A stretch of 64,000 bases of DNA from assembly GCA_000720845.1 (NCBI GenBank), contig JODU01000033.1, positions 1 through 64,000 of the forward strand, in the 5' to 3' direction. The stretch is from Kitasatospora aureofaciens (lineage in GTDB: Bacteria > Actinomycetota > Actinomycetes > Streptomycetales > Streptomycetaceae). This document shows, piece by piece, positions 26,000-37,269 of this stretch (its first letter is position 1; every line of letters starts with the position of its first letter). Under the pieces are notes generated by a model. The model made no database searches. It was not told where the DNA came from and saw only the letters and a list, made by a program, of their open reading frames with translations. Both the position numbers and the translations under genes were made by a program.

Positions 26000-27094
26000 G
26001 TGACCGACGTAAACGGCGCACCTGCTGATGTACTGCACACCCTGTTCCACTCGGACCAGGGGGGTCATGAGCAAGTCGTGCTCTGCCAGGACCGTGCCAG
26101 CGGTCTCAAGGCCGTCATCGCCCTCCACTCCACCGCGCTGGGCCCCGCGCTCGGCGGTACGCGCTTCTACCCGTACGCGAACGAGGCGGAGGCCGTCGCC
26201 GACGCGCTGAACCTCGCGCGCGGGATGTCGTACAAGAACGCCATGGCCGGTCTCGACCACGGCGGCGGCAAGGCCGTGATCATCGGTGATCCGGAGCAGA
26301 TCAAGAGCGAGGAACTGCTCCTCGCCTACGGCCGGTTCGTCGCCTCGCTCGGCGGCCGCTACGTCACCGCGTGCGACGTCGGCACCTACGTCGCCGACAT
26401 GGACGTCGTGGCCCGCGAGTGCCGCTGGACCACCGGGCGCTCCCCGGAGCACGGCGGTGCGGGCGACTCCTCCGTGCTCACCTCCTTCGGCGTCTACCAG
26501 GGCATGCGGGCCGCCGCCCAGCACCTGTGGGGCGACCCGACGCTGCGCGACCGCACCGTCGGCATCGCGGGCGTCGGCAAGGTCGGCCACCACCTGGTCG
26601 AGCACCTGCTCGCCGAGGGCGCGCACGTGGTGGTGACCGACGTGCGCAAGGACGTGGTGCGGGGCATCACCGAGCGGCACCCGTCGGTGGTGGCCGTCGC
26701 CGACACGGACGCGCTGATCCGGGTGGAGAACCTGGACATCTACGCGCCCTGCGCGCTCGGCGGCGCGCTCGACGACGACACCGTGCCGGTGCTGACCGCC
26801 AAGGTGGTGTGCGGCGCGGCCAACAACCAGCTCGCCCACCCGGGCGTCGAGAAGGACCTCGCCGACCGCGGGATCCTCTACGCACCGGACTACGTGGTGA
26901 ACGCCGGCGGCGTCATCCAGGTCGCCGACGAGCTGCACGGCTTCGACTTCGACCGGTGCAAGGCGAAGGCCGCGAAGATCTACGACACCACGCTGGCCAT
27001 ATTCGCACGTGCGAAGGAGGACGGTATTCCGCCGGCCGCGGCGGCCGACCGGATCGCCGAGCAGCGCATGGCGGAGGCCCGTTCCCGGCGATGA
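26000..27094 (+). CDS. vdh: Valine (branched-chain amino acid) dehydrogenase
   Basis: 364 residues, Glu/Leu/Phe/Val dehydrogenase superfamily. It deaminates valine and related amino acids with NAD+ to 2-oxo acids, feeding acyl-CoA starters for fatty acids and polyketides. Visible: substrate-binding GGTRFYPYANEAEAVADALNLARGMSYKNAMAGLDHGGGKAVI with the catalytic Lys in the K-rich loop, TACDVGTYVADMDVV, the Rossmann motif VGIAGVGKVGHHLV, and NAGGVIQVADE. GTG 26000 follows AGGAG. The order bldC-SCO4090-like-vdh agrees with the S. coelicolor chromosome. A keto-acid-producing enzyme is a plausible supplier of a keto-acid starter, but it is a core gene. Confidence 0.96.
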   Translation: MTDVNGAPADVLHTLFHSDQGGHEQVVLCQDRASGLKAVIALHSTALGPALGGTRFYPYANEAEAVADALNLARGMSYKNAMAGLDHGGGKAVIIGDPEQIKSEELLLAYGRFVASLGGRYVTACDVGTYVADMDVVARECRWTTGRSPEHGGAGDSSVLTSFGVYQGMRAAAQHLWGDPTLRDRTVGIAGVGKVGHHLVEHLLAEGAHVVVTDVRKDVVRGITERHPSVVAVADTDALIRVENLDIYAPCALGGALDDDTVPVLTAKVVCGAANNQLAHPGVEKDLADRGILYAPDYVVNAGGVIQVADELHGFDFDRCKAKAAKIYDTTLAIFARAKEDGIPPAAAADRIAEQRMAEARSRR

Positions 27095-27415
27095 TCCGAC
27101 CGTCGTACGGCGGTGGTCCGGCGGGGCCATCGCGGGTTTGACCGGTACCCGTCGGGGGGCAGTTGGAGAGAACTCTCACTTATCCCGGCGGGTCGACCGT
27201 CGAAAGGTGGTTAAAATCGCCTTTGACCAGCGAGGACGGGGCGCCTCGAGGGTCCTGGGCAAGGCCACGTGCTGCGGGCGACGTACCGTATGGGCGTGGG
27301 CTCAGGTACCGTGGAAGCCCTACGGACCGGTCTCTTCACGGAGAGCCCGTTCCGGACCATGAACGCGTGTCAAGACTCTGGGGCCGTCGAGCCCCGTCGT
27401 TGAGGGGGTCGAGCC
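27095..27415. other. Gap between vdh and the DUF3073 gene
   Basis: 321 bases; no supported ORF. It presumably holds the promoter of the DUF3073 gene. A weak GGGGC/GCCCC hairpin lies at about 27380-27395. Confidence 0.5.
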
Positions 27416-27670
27416 ATGGGGCGCGGCCGGGCCAAGGCCAAGCAGACGAAGGTCGCCCGCCAGCTGAAGTACAACAGCGGTGGGACTGATCTCTCCCGCC
27501 TGGCCGAGGAGCTGGGCGCATCGCCGTCGAATGCACAACCGCCTAACGGCGGGCCATTCGAGGACGATGAGCAGGACGACGACGTGTACGCAAAGTACGC
27601 CGACCTCTATGAGGACGACGACGAGGACGAGGACGGCCAGTCCCCTTCCCAACAGCGACGCGGCGCTTGA
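27416..27670 (+). CDS. DUF3073 family protein
   Basis: 84 residues. The basic N-terminus (MGRGRAKAKQTKVARQLKYNSGGTDLSRLAEEL) is the conserved DUF3073 part and looks RNA- or DNA-binding. The C-terminus is very acidic (YEDDDEDEDGQ). TGAGGGGG precedes ATG 27416. The function is unknown; the family is widespread in actinobacteria next to purM. Confidence 0.92.
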   Translation: MGRGRAKAKQTKVARQLKYNSGGTDLSRLAEELGASPSNAQPPNGGPFEDDEQDDDVYAKYADLYEDDDEDEDGQSPSQQRRGA

Positions 27671-27688
27671 CCTTGCACTGAACACCTT

Positions 27689-27722
27689 CCCGGTCGGTGA
27701 CCTCTGTCACCGACCGGGTTCT
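27689..27722. terminator. Bidirectional terminator between DUF3073 gene and purM
   Basis: Perfect 13-bp stem (27689-27701 and 27706-27718) with a CTCT loop, between converging genes. Confidence 0.9.
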
Positions 27723-27757
27723 GTGCTACCCGCGGCGCCTGTGGCGTCCGCGGCGGC

Positions 27758-28840
27758 TCAGACGGCGTAGTCGCCCACCAGCGCCGCGCCCGTCCCGTGC
27801 GCGCCGCGGTCGGTGATCTCGCCGGCCACCCAGGCGTCCACGCCGCGGTCGGCGAGGGCCGTCAGGGCGACGTCCGTCGACTCCTCAGGCACGATCGCGA
27901 TCATGCCCACGCCCATGTTCAGGGTCTTCTCCAGCTCCAGGCGCTCGACCCGGCCGGTCCGGCCGACGAGGTCGAAGATCGCGCCCGGGGTCCAGGTGGA
28001 GCGGTCCACCACGGCGTGCAGGCCGTCGGGGATCACGCGGGCCAGGTTGGCCGCGAGACCGCCACCGGTGACGTGGCTGAAGGCGTGCACCTCGGCGGTG
28101 CGCACGAGGGCCAGGCAGTCCAGGGAGTAGATCTTGGTCGGCTCCAGCAGCTCCTCGCCGAGGGTGCGGCCGAGGCCGTCCAGGTGGGCGTCGAGCGCCA
28201 GGCCGCCCTCGTTCAGCAGGACGTGGCGGACCAGCGAGTACCCGTTCGAGTGAAGCCCGGAGGACGCCATGGCGATCACCGCGTCACCCGTTCGGATGCG
28301 ATCCGGGCCGAGCAGCCGGTCGGCCTCGACGACGCCCGTACCGGCGCCGGCGACGTCGAAGTCGTCCGGGCCCAGCAGACCGGGGTGTTCGGCCGTCTCG
28401 CCGCCCACCAGGGCGCACCCGGCCAGCACGCAGCCCTCGGCGATGCCCTTGACGATCGCGGCGACCCGCTCGGGGTGGACCTTGCCGACGCAGATGTAGT
28501 CCGTCATGAACAGCGGCTCGGCGCCGCACACGACGATGTCGTCCATGACCATGGCGACCAGGTCGTGGCCGATGGTGTCGTAGACGCCGAGCTGCCGGGC
28601 GATGTCGACCTTGGTGCCGACGCCGTCGGTGGCGGAGGCGAGCAGGGGACGCTCGTAGTTCTTGAGGGCGGAGGCGTCGAAGAGGCCGGCGAAGCCGCCC
28701 AGGCCGCCGAGGACCTCGGGGCGCCGCGTCTTCTTGACCCATTCCTTCATGAGCTCGACGGCGCGGTCGCCCGCCTCGATGTCGACACCTGCTGATTTGT
28801 AAGACGCTGACGCGTTGCTGGCACCAGTTGTGTCAGGCAT
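27758..28840 (-). CDS. purM: Phosphoribosylformylglycinamidine cyclo-ligase (AIR synthetase)
   Basis: 360 residues. It closes FGAM to AIR with ATP, step five of purine synthesis. Family signatures: YKSAGVDIEAGDRAVELMK, LASATDGVGTKVDIARQLG, MVMDDIVVCGAEPLFMTDYICVGK, ALVGGETAEHPG, ASSGLHSNGYSLVR, HVTGGGLAANLARV. The ATG is at 28840. It lies 66 bases downstream of purF in the same direction, so the two form a purF-purM operon. Confidence 0.98.
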   Translation of the reverse strand: MPDTTGASNASASYKSAGVDIEAGDRAVELMKEWVKKTRRPEVLGGLGGFAGLFDASALKNYERPLLASATDGVGTKVDIARQLGVYDTIGHDLVAMVMDDIVVCGAEPLFMTDYICVGKVHPERVAAIVKGIAEGCVLAGCALVGGETAEHPGLLGPDDFDVAGAGTGVVEADRLLGPDRIRTGDAVIAMASSGLHSNGYSLVRHVLLNEGGLALDAHLDGLGRTLGEELLEPTKIYSLDCLALVRTAEVHAFSHVTGGGLAANLARVIPDGLHAVVDRSTWTPGAIFDLVGRTGRVERLELEKTLNMGVGMIAIVPEESTDVALTALADRGVDAWVAGEITDRGAHGTGAALVGDYAV

Positions 28841-28906
28841 GACGATGAGAACCTTCGTGTCGTACGGCAGGGAGGCCGGAAAGCCAGGGACCAGGGAAAC
28901 GGGCGG

Positions 28907-30433
28907 CTACGGACGACGGATGGCGTCGGCGGCGGCCGTACCGGCGGGCCCGGCGGCCAGCTCGGTCTCCAGGAGCTGCTTGCCGAGCAGCTCGGGGTCG
29001 GGGAGTTCCATCGGGTACTCGCCGTCGAAGCAGGCGCGGCACAGGTTCGGCTTGGCGATGGTGGTCGCCTCGATCATGCCGTCGATGGAGATGTACGCCA
29101 GGGAGTCGGCGCCCATCGAGGTGCCGATCTCCTCGACGCTCATGCCGTTGGCGATCAGCTCGGCTCGGGTGGCGAAGTCGATGCCGAAGAAGCAGGGCCA
29201 CTTCACGGGCGGGGACGAGATCCGGATGTGGACCTCGGCGGCGCCGGCCTCGCGGAGCATGCGGACCAGGGCCCGCTGGGTGTTGCCGCGGACGATGGAG
29301 TCGTCCACGACGACCAGCCGCTTGCCCTTGATGACTTCCTTGAGGGGGTTCAGCTTCAGGCGGATGCCGAGCTGGCGAATGGTCTGTGAGGGCTGGATGA
29401 AGGTCCGGCCGACATAGGCGTTCTTGACCAGGCCGTTGCCGAAGGGGATGCCGGAGGCCTCGGCGTAGCCGATCGCGGCGGGGGTGCCGGATTCCGGGGT
29501 CGCTATGACGAGGTCGGCCTCCGCGGGGGCCTCCTTCGCCAGCCGGCGGCCCATCTCGACGCGCGAGAGGTAGACGTTGCGGCCGGCGATGTCGGTGTCC
29601 GGGCGGGCCAGGTACACGTACTCGAAGACACAGCCCTTGGGCTTCGCTTCTGCGAATCGCGAGGTGCGCAGGCCGTTCTCGTCGATGGCGACGAACTCGC
29701 CCGGCTCGATCTCGCGGACGTAGGAGGCGCCGCAGATGTCGAGGGCGGCGGACTCGGAGGCGACCACCCAGCCGCGCTCCAGGCGGCCGAGGACCAGCGG
29801 GCGGATGCCCTGGGGGTCACGGGCCGCGTAGAGGGTGTGCTCGTCCATGAAGACGAGGGAGAAGGCGCCGCGCACCTGGGGCAGCACCTTGCCGGCCGCC
29901 TCCTCGACGGTCAGCGGCTTGCCGTCGTCGTCGACCTGGCCCGCGAGCAGGGCCGTGATCAGGTCGGTGTCGTTGGTCGCCGCGACCCGGGTGGAGCGGC
30001 CGTCCTGCTTGGGCAGGTCGGCGACCATCCCGGCGAGCTGGGCGGTGTTGACGAGGTTGCCGTTGTGCCCGAGCGCGATGGAGCCCTGCGCGGTGGCACG
30101 GAACGTCGGCTGGGCGTTCTCCCACACGGAGGCACCGGTGGTCGAGTAGCGGGCGTGACCGACCGCGATGTGACCCTGGAGCGAACCGAGCGAGGTCTCG
30201 TCGAAGACCTGGGACACCAGGCCCATGTCCTTGAAGACGAGGATCTGGGAGCCGTTGCTGACCGCGATTCCCGCGGATTCCTGGCCTCGATGCTGGAGGG
30301 CGTAGAGCCCGAAGTAGGAGAGCTTTGCGACCTCTTCGCCCGGAGCCCAGACACCGAAGACGCCGCAGGCGTCCTGGGGGCCCTTCTCACCGGGAAGCAG
30401 ATCGTGATTGAGTCGACCGTCACCACGTGGCAC
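28907..30433 (-). CDS. purF: Amidophosphoribosyltransferase
   Basis: 508 residues. First committed step of purine synthesis: PRPP plus glutamine to phosphoribosylamine. An N-terminal propeptide precedes the nucleophile Cys (KGPQDACGVFGVW, Cys23), which must be exposed by processing. Further: YALQHRGQESAGIAVS, GHARYSTTG, HNGNLVN (glutaminase), and the PRPP loop VVVDDSIVRGNTQ. The FeS/regulatory Cys region FFGIDF is also present. GTG 30433 is the start. It heads the purF-purM operon. Confidence 0.98.
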   Translation of the reverse strand: MPRGDGRLNHDLLPGEKGPQDACGVFGVWAPGEEVAKLSYFGLYALQHRGQESAGIAVSNGSQILVFKDMGLVSQVFDETSLGSLQGHIAVGHARYSTTGASVWENAQPTFRATAQGSIALGHNGNLVNTAQLAGMVADLPKQDGRSTRVAATNDTDLITALLAGQVDDDGKPLTVEEAAGKVLPQVRGAFSLVFMDEHTLYAARDPQGIRPLVLGRLERGWVVASESAALDICGASYVREIEPGEFVAIDENGLRTSRFAEAKPKGCVFEYVYLARPDTDIAGRNVYLSRVEMGRRLAKEAPAEADLVIATPESGTPAAIGYAEASGIPFGNGLVKNAYVGRTFIQPSQTIRQLGIRLKLNPLKEVIKGKRLVVVDDSIVRGNTQRALVRMLREAGAAEVHIRISSPPVKWPCFFGIDFATRAELIANGMSVEEIGTSMGADSLAYISIDGMIEATTIAKPNLCRACFDGEYPMELPDPELLGKQLLETELAAGPAGTAAADAIRRP

Positions 30434-30495
30434 GCCTTCGAGTGTAGGCGAGATCGACCACTGGTCCGAATTGGGGATACGGGCTCACCAGCGCC

Positions 30496-31299
30496 TCACC
30501 GGTCGGCGACGGCCCGGACCGTGGCACCGTCGTCGCTGGTCAGCGTGAGGGTTTCATGATCGATCCGATAGTCGACCTTGCCGTCGAAGAAGCCCAGCAG
30601 CCGCTTCTCGGCGTCCATGAGTGAGCCTTCGCACATCATTCGGGTGGTGGACGGGGTGCCCAGGGTGATACGCCCGTCGCTGACGGTGGCCCCGGCGTTG
30701 ACGTGGTTGCAGGGAAGCCGTCCGGAGACGGTCTTCGCCTCCTGGTCGAAGGTGAGGCGGGCGCGGCCCTTCCCGTCCTTGTGGCCCGGGACGTCCACGG
30801 CCCACTCCGTGCCGTACAGGGACGCGTCCTCGGACCTGCTGAGCCGGACGGTGTCGCCGTCGGCGGTGGTGAGGGTGAGCCGCTCGCCCTCGTTCTTGGT
30901 GGTGAGCGAGCCGGTGGTGAGGGCGCGGCCGAGGGACTTCTCGAAGCCGGCGGGGGTCTGGGCGCAGGCCTTCTCGGTGAACATCGCGTCGCTGAGCCGG
31001 ACGCGTTCGCCGTCGACGTCGGCGCGGGCGCTGAAGCTGTTGCAGCCGGTGCTGCCCGCGGCCTCGCCGCCGTCGTCGATCCGTACGTGTGCCGTGTCCG
31101 GCGCGCGATGGGTGGCGCCGTCGACGGTGACGCTGTCGATGCTCCACCGGACGCCGGTGATGCGCTCGCCTCCCGCTCCCACGGAGGCGCTGCCGCCGTC
31201 GTCGGCCTTCTCACTGCCGCAGGCCGCGGCGAGCGGGGCCAGCGCGGCGACGGCCGCCACGGTCAGGGTCATGCTGCGCTGCTGCTTCTGCCTGTACAT
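30496..31299 (-). CDS. META-domain lipoprotein (HslJ-like)
   Basis: 267 residues. Lipoprotein signal with lipobox LAAAC, so it is anchored to the outer face of the membrane. Two META repeats follow: one around GSTGCNSFSARADVDGERVRLSDAMFTEKACA, one around GRLPCNHVNAGATVSDGRITLGTPSTTRMMCEG. Each has paired Cys that may form disulfides. META/HslJ proteins are linked to envelope stress and drug resistance, and the exact role is unknown. ATG 31299 is chosen to include the basic RQKQQR start; ATG 31272 is possible. The gene is followed closely by purF in the same direction. Confidence 0.9.
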   Translation of the reverse strand: MYRQKQQRSMTLTVAAVAALAPLAAACGSEKADDGGSASVGAGGERITGVRWSIDSVTVDGATHRAPDTAHVRIDDGGEAAGSTGCNSFSARADVDGERVRLSDAMFTEKACAQTPAGFEKSLGRALTTGSLTTKNEGERLTLTTADGDTVRLSRSEDASLYGTEWAVDVPGHKDGKGRARLTFDQEAKTVSGRLPCNHVNAGATVSDGRITLGTPSTTRMMCEGSLMDAEKRLLGFFDGKVDYRIDHETLTLTSDDGATVRAVADR

Positions 31300-31358
31300 G
31301 CCGATTCGACGGAGACCGGGAAGATCCGGTTCCCGCTCCGTCCCCCCGGCTTCCCGTC

Positions 31359-32156
31359 TCAGCCCAGCAGCGGCAGCAGGGCTGAGAGGTCGGCCCGCTC
31401 CCCGCTCGCCCTCACCTTCGCCCCGTCCAGGGCGTCCTTCCAGGTCAGCCGCCCGGTGGCGAGCCGGACCCAGGTCAGCGGTTCGGTCTCGACGACGTTG
31501 GGCGGGGTGCCACGGGTGTGCCGGGGACCCTCGACGCACTGCACGACCGCGTACGGCGGGATCCGTACCTCGGTTGAGCCGCCCGGCGCCTTCACGGCGA
31601 GCGCGTCGGCCAGCACCCGGGTCGCGGCGGCGAGTGCCTGCCGGTCGTACGGGACGTCGAGGCCGGGCACCGCGGCGTTGAGGTCGTCGGTGTGCACGAC
31701 CAGCTCGACGGTCCGGGTGACGACGTAGTCGGCCAGCGGCAGGGCGCCCGCGCTGGTGGGGAGCAGCCTGCTTGCGGGGTGGGTGTCGAGCCGCTCGGTG
31801 AAGCGCCGCTCCACCTCGGCGAGGTGGGCGTCCAGGTCGGGGTGCTCGGCGGCGAGCCGCCGGGCCGTCCCGGCGATGGCGTCCGCGTCGGCGGCGATGG
31901 CGAACGGCCAGTCGAGCAGCCGGCCGTCCTGCCGCACCGGCTCGGGCTCCCCCAGCAGCCGGTCCACGGCGGTCAGCGCCATCCCGACGTGCGTGACCAG
32001 GTCCCGCACGCTCCACTCCCCGAGCCGGGTGGGCAGGGCGAGCTGCTCGGGGGTCAGGCCGCGGACGGCCGCCCGCACGTTGCCGTACTGGGCGAGAACG
32101 GCGGCGCGGGTGCGGGCGGGGTCGTAGGCGCGGGGGCGTTTTCTGGCCGGAGGCAT
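31359..32156 (-). CDS. Maleylpyruvate isomerase / sterol-carrier family protein
   Basis: 265 residues. The N-terminal half has the DinB-like four-helix bundle of mycothiol-dependent maleylpyruvate isomerases (GEWSVRDLVTHVGMALTAVDRL with a metal-type His; ELVVHTDDLNAAV). The C-terminal half is an SCP-like domain (ATGRLTWKDALDGAKVRASGERADLSALLPLLG). Such proteins often act with mycothiol, but the substrate is unknown. It starts at ATG 32156, 9 bases after the M23 gene's stop in the same direction, so they are probably cotranscribed. Confidence 0.88.
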   Translation of the reverse strand: MPPARKRPRAYDPARTRAAVLAQYGNVRAAVRGLTPEQLALPTRLGEWSVRDLVTHVGMALTAVDRLLGEPEPVRQDGRLLDWPFAIAADADAIAGTARRLAAEHPDLDAHLAEVERRFTERLDTHPASRLLPTSAGALPLADYVVTRTVELVVHTDDLNAAVPGLDVPYDRQALAAATRVLADALAVKAPGGSTEVRIPPYAVVQCVEGPRHTRGTPPNVVETEPLTWVRLATGRLTWKDALDGAKVRASGERADLSALLPLLG

Positions 32157-32165
32157 GCGGTGAGC

Positions 32166-33011
32166 CTATGCGGGCGAGCCGGCCGACGAGGGCGTCTCGA
32201 AGATCTCGCCGTTGCGCGGGACGCCGATGCCGGTCCAGGTGAAGGGGACGCCCCGCGCACTGTCCGGGTCGGGGCCGTCCATCAGCTGGAAGTGGACGTG
32301 CGGCTCGGTGGAGTTGCCGGTGTTGCCGCAGCGGGCGAGCACCTGGCCGGCGCGGACCCGGTCGCCCTCGCGGACGGTGAAGGAGCCCCGCTGCACGTGG
32401 GCGTACAGCGCGTGAACGCCGTCGCCGAGGTCGAGGACGAGGTGGTTGCCGACGATGCGGCGGGCGCCGGCCAGCTCGCGTACCGAGCCCTCGACCAGCA
32501 TCAGGTACAGCAGCGCGGGCAGGGACGTGCGGCTCAGGTGGTCGCGCTGGCCGTCGTCGGCGCGTACGACCGTGCCGTCGGCCACCGCGAGGAGCGGGGC
32601 GCCGAACGCCGGGAAGTCGCGGCTGCGCCGGGCGAGCGGCCACAGGGCCCGGAAGCCGGGGCGGGCGCCGGGCTCCGGCTCGGCGACGAGGTCGATGGCG
32701 AAGGTCTGCCCGTAGGCGTGGACGCCGTGGCTCGGAGTGCGGTCGGCCGGGCTGTTCAGCGCGGACCAGCGGCCGGTGACGGGCGGGGCGACCTCGACGG
32801 GCTCGCGGGACCTGCCGGGCGCGTCCGGGGCGCCGCCGTTCCACCGGTTGACCACGGTGATCAGGACGTAGGCGAGGACCAGCGGCAGGAAGACGCTCCA
32901 CCACGGATACCCCGGGTCGAAGATGACGCCGACGACCACCAGGGCCAGGAAGGCGAGCTGCAGCACCCGAAAGGCGATCATGGCGAGCTTGCGTGCGGAC
33001 GGTACGGACAT
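32166..33011 (-). CDS. Membrane-anchored M23-family peptidase
   Basis: 281 residues. Two N-terminal membrane segments (VLQLAFLALVVVGVIF and WWSVFLPLVLAYVLITVV), then an M23 (LytM-like) domain: zinc ligands in SHGVHAYGQTFAIDLV (H...D), and ALYAHV and EPHVHFQL (HxH). M23 enzymes cut peptidoglycan cross-links. The active-site set appears complete. It lies in an operon between an ArsR-type regulator (43 bases upstream) and the maleylpyruvate-isomerase-like gene, so it is likely under ArsR control. Confidence 0.92.
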   Translation of the reverse strand: MSVPSARKLAMIAFRVLQLAFLALVVVGVIFDPGYPWWSVFLPLVLAYVLITVVNRWNGGAPDAPGRSREPVEVAPPVTGRWSALNSPADRTPSHGVHAYGQTFAIDLVAEPEPGARPGFRALWPLARRSRDFPAFGAPLLAVADGTVVRADDGQRDHLSRTSLPALLYLMLVEGSVRELAGARRIVGNHLVLDLGDGVHALYAHVQRGSFTVREGDRVRAGQVLARCGNTGNSTEPHVHFQLMDGPDPDSARGVPFTWTGIGVPRNGEIFETPSSAGSPA

Positions 33012-33054
33012 CGTTCCCCCTTGCTCGTGACGGTCCCGCCGGTTGGGGCCCGGG

Positions 33055-33558
33055 TCAGTTCCGTGCGGTCGACAGCGCCACCAGCAGCGGTACGACCCGC
33101 CCCGGCGGCACCTCGTGGCGGCCCCGGCCGGTGGTGTGCAGCCAGCCGGCGCCGGTGAGCTGGCGCAGGTGGTGGTAGATCTGGCCGGTCGTGCCCATCC
33201 CGTCCAGCTCCGCCAGCTCGGCGGCGGTGCGCCGCCCCCCGAGCACCTCCCTCAGCAGCCGCAGCCGCACGGGATGCCCCAGCGCGGCGAACACCTCGGC
33301 GGACTCGGCCCAGTCGGCGTCCAGCAGCCCTTCGGTCAGCGCGCCGTGCTGCCAGACGTACTGCTCCCCGGCCGGCAGGCGCACCGAGCCGGTGAAGAGG
33401 ACACCTCCCGCCGCGGCCCCCAGCTCGGCGAGCTGCGCCTTCAGCCCTTCCAGGGCCCAGAGGTCACCCTCCCTGGGACCGGAGGCCGGCCGGTCGGCGG
33501 CTTCCAGGGCGGCGAGACGCCGCTCGAGGTTGGCCACACGTTGTTCCAGTTGCTCCAT
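33055..33558 (-). CDS. ArsR-family winged-helix repressor
   Basis: 167 residues. N-terminal coiled coil (MEQLEQRVANLERRLAALEAA) for dimerization, then a winged helix (FAALGHPVRLRLLREVLGGRRTAAELAELDGMGTTGQIYHHLRQLTGAGWLHTTGRGRHEV). No metal-binding Cys is seen, so the signal is unlikely to be arsenic-like metal. ATG 33558 lacks a clear Shine-Dalgarno and lies 9 bases from a perfect 18-bp palindrome that is probably its operator. It heads the M23/MPI genes. Confidence 0.92.
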   Translation of the reverse strand: MEQLEQRVANLERRLAALEAADRPASGPREGDLWALEGLKAQLAELGAAAGGVLFTGSVRLPAGEQYVWQHGALTEGLLDADWAESAEVFAALGHPVRLRLLREVLGGRRTAAELAELDGMGTTGQIYHHLRQLTGAGWLHTTGRGRHEVPPGRVVPLLVALSTARN

Positions 33559-33567
33559 GAGTACGAC

Positions 33568-33585
33568 ATTACGTAGCTACGTAAT
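33568..33585. promoter_or_regulatory. 18-bp perfect palindromic operator
   Basis: ATTACGTAGCTACGTAAT, a perfect palindrome and A/T-rich for this genome, centred about 19 bases upstream of the ArsR-type start. The position over the expected start of transcription suggests autorepression. It is also 100 bp from the divergent Uma2 gene. Confidence 0.85.
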
Positions 33586-33685
33586 CCCACGCAAGCGTCA
33601 CTCGCACGTGTGTCTGGTCGCGAAAGGCGGCCCGGGGGACCCCACCCCCTGGAAACACTGGTCCGCGCCTGGAAGGAGGTGCAAC

Positions 33686-34270
33686 ATGACGGTTATGGCC
33701 GAGCACACGTCTCAGATGTCGGTGGACGAGTTCGAAACGATCGCTTCCGCCGCTCCCGAGACCGTCACGTTGGAGTTCATTGACGGACGGATCGAGGTCA
33801 AGCCGGTGACGGACGGGGACCACAACAGCATCGTGACCTGGCTGGCCAAACGTTGTATGCAGTCGCGGCCGGACCTTGACCTGTACCAGACACAGGGGCT
33901 ACGGGTCGACGCGTACCGGCAAAGCAGGGCGCGGCCGGACGCCGTGCTCGCTCCCGAGGCCCACTTCGCGGGACACGGCGAATGGGCCGAACCGGACGGA
34001 GCCCTCATGGTCGTCGAGGTCACGTCGTACGACTCGGACACGGACCGGCGTGACCGGCACGAGAAGCCTGCCGCGTACGGGCAGGCGGGGATTCCGGTGT
34101 ACCTGCTGATCGACCGGGACACCTGCACGGTCACGGTCCACAGCCGCCCGAACCGGCGAGTCGGTGGCTATCGCGACATCCGCCTCACGGATTTCGGCGA
34201 GACAGCGGTCCTCCCGGACCCGATCGGCATCGAACTCGACACGGAGATCCTCAAGAACTACGTGCGCTGA
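33686..34270 (+). CDS. Uma2-family (DUF820) endonuclease-fold protein
   Basis: 194 residues. PD-(D/E)XK nuclease fold of the Uma2/DUF820 family: EFIDGRIEVKPVTDGDHNSIV, RPDAVLAPE (catalytic Asp), LMVVEVTSYDSDTDRRDRHEKPAAYGQAGIPVYLLID (E-x-T/S and K). ATG 33686 has AAGGAGG. Uma2 genes are numerous in Streptomyces and their role is unknown. It diverges from the ArsR gene and ends in a strong shared terminator. Confidence 0.93.
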   Translation: MTVMAEHTSQMSVDEFETIASAAPETVTLEFIDGRIEVKPVTDGDHNSIVTWLAKRCMQSRPDLDLYQTQGLRVDAYRQSRARPDAVLAPEAHFAGHGEWAEPDGALMVVEVTSYDSDTDRRDRHEKPAAYGQAGIPVYLLIDRDTCTVTVHSRPNRRVGGYRDIRLTDFGETAVLPDPIGIELDTEILKNYVR

Positions 34271-34276
34271 GACGAC

Positions 34277-34310
34277 GAGGTCCCGTCCGGAACCAGCCGG
34301 ACGGGACCTC
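34277..34310. terminator. Bidirectional terminator between Uma2 gene and purL
   Basis: Perfect 14-bp stem (34277-34290 and 34297-34310) with a 6-base loop, between converging genes. Confidence 0.9.
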
Positions 34311-34333
34311 AGACGCTCAGGGAACTGCGACTA

Positions 34334-36588
<2,255 letters not shown>

Positions 36589-36592
<4 letters not shown>

Positions 36593-37269
36593 GCGTTGAC
36601 CAGCTTCTTGAGGATCGAGGTGAAGAACGGCAGGCCGTCGGTACGGCCCGTACCGATCAGCGACTCGACGGCGTGCTCGGGGTGCGGCATGAGGCCGACG
36701 ACGTTCCCGGCGGCGTTGGTGATGCCGGCGATGTCGTTGAGCGAGCCGTTGGGGTTCATGTCCAGGTAGCGGAAGGCCACCCGCCCCTCCGCCTCCAGCT
36801 CGTCCAGCGTGCGCCGGTCGGCGACGTAGCGGCCGTCCATGTTCTTCAGCGGGATGTGGATCTCCTGGCCGGCGGTGTAGTCGCTGGTCCAGGAGGTGTC
36901 CGCGTTCTCCACCCGCAGCTTCTGGTCGCGGCAGATGAAGTGCAGGTGGTCGTTGCCCAGCATGCCGCCCGGCAGCAGGTGGGCCTCGGTGAGGATCTGG
37001 AAGCCGTTGCAGATGCCCAGCACCGGCAGACCGGCCTTCGCCTGGTCGATGACGGTGTCCATCACCGGCGAGAAGCGCGCGATGGCGCCGGCGCGCAGAT
37101 AATCGCCGTACGAGAAACCGCCGCACAGCACCACGGCGTCGACCTGCTTGAGGTCCTTGTCCTTGTGCCAGAGGGCGACGGGTTCGGCACCGGCGACGCG
37201 GATCGCGCGCTGCGTGTCCCGGTCGTCGAGGCTGCCGGGGAAAGTGACGACGCCAATACGAGCGGTCAC
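36589..37269 (-). CDS. purQ: FGAM synthase, glutaminase subunit
   Basis: 226 residues. Class I glutamine amidotransferase supplying ammonia to PurL. VVLCGGFSYGDYLRAGAIARFSP precedes the nucleophile elbow LGICNGFQILTEA (catalytic Cys), and the His-x-Glu of the triad is in MPHPEHAVE. The GTG start overlaps the purS stop (GTGA), and the stop overlaps the purL ATG. Confidence 0.98.
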
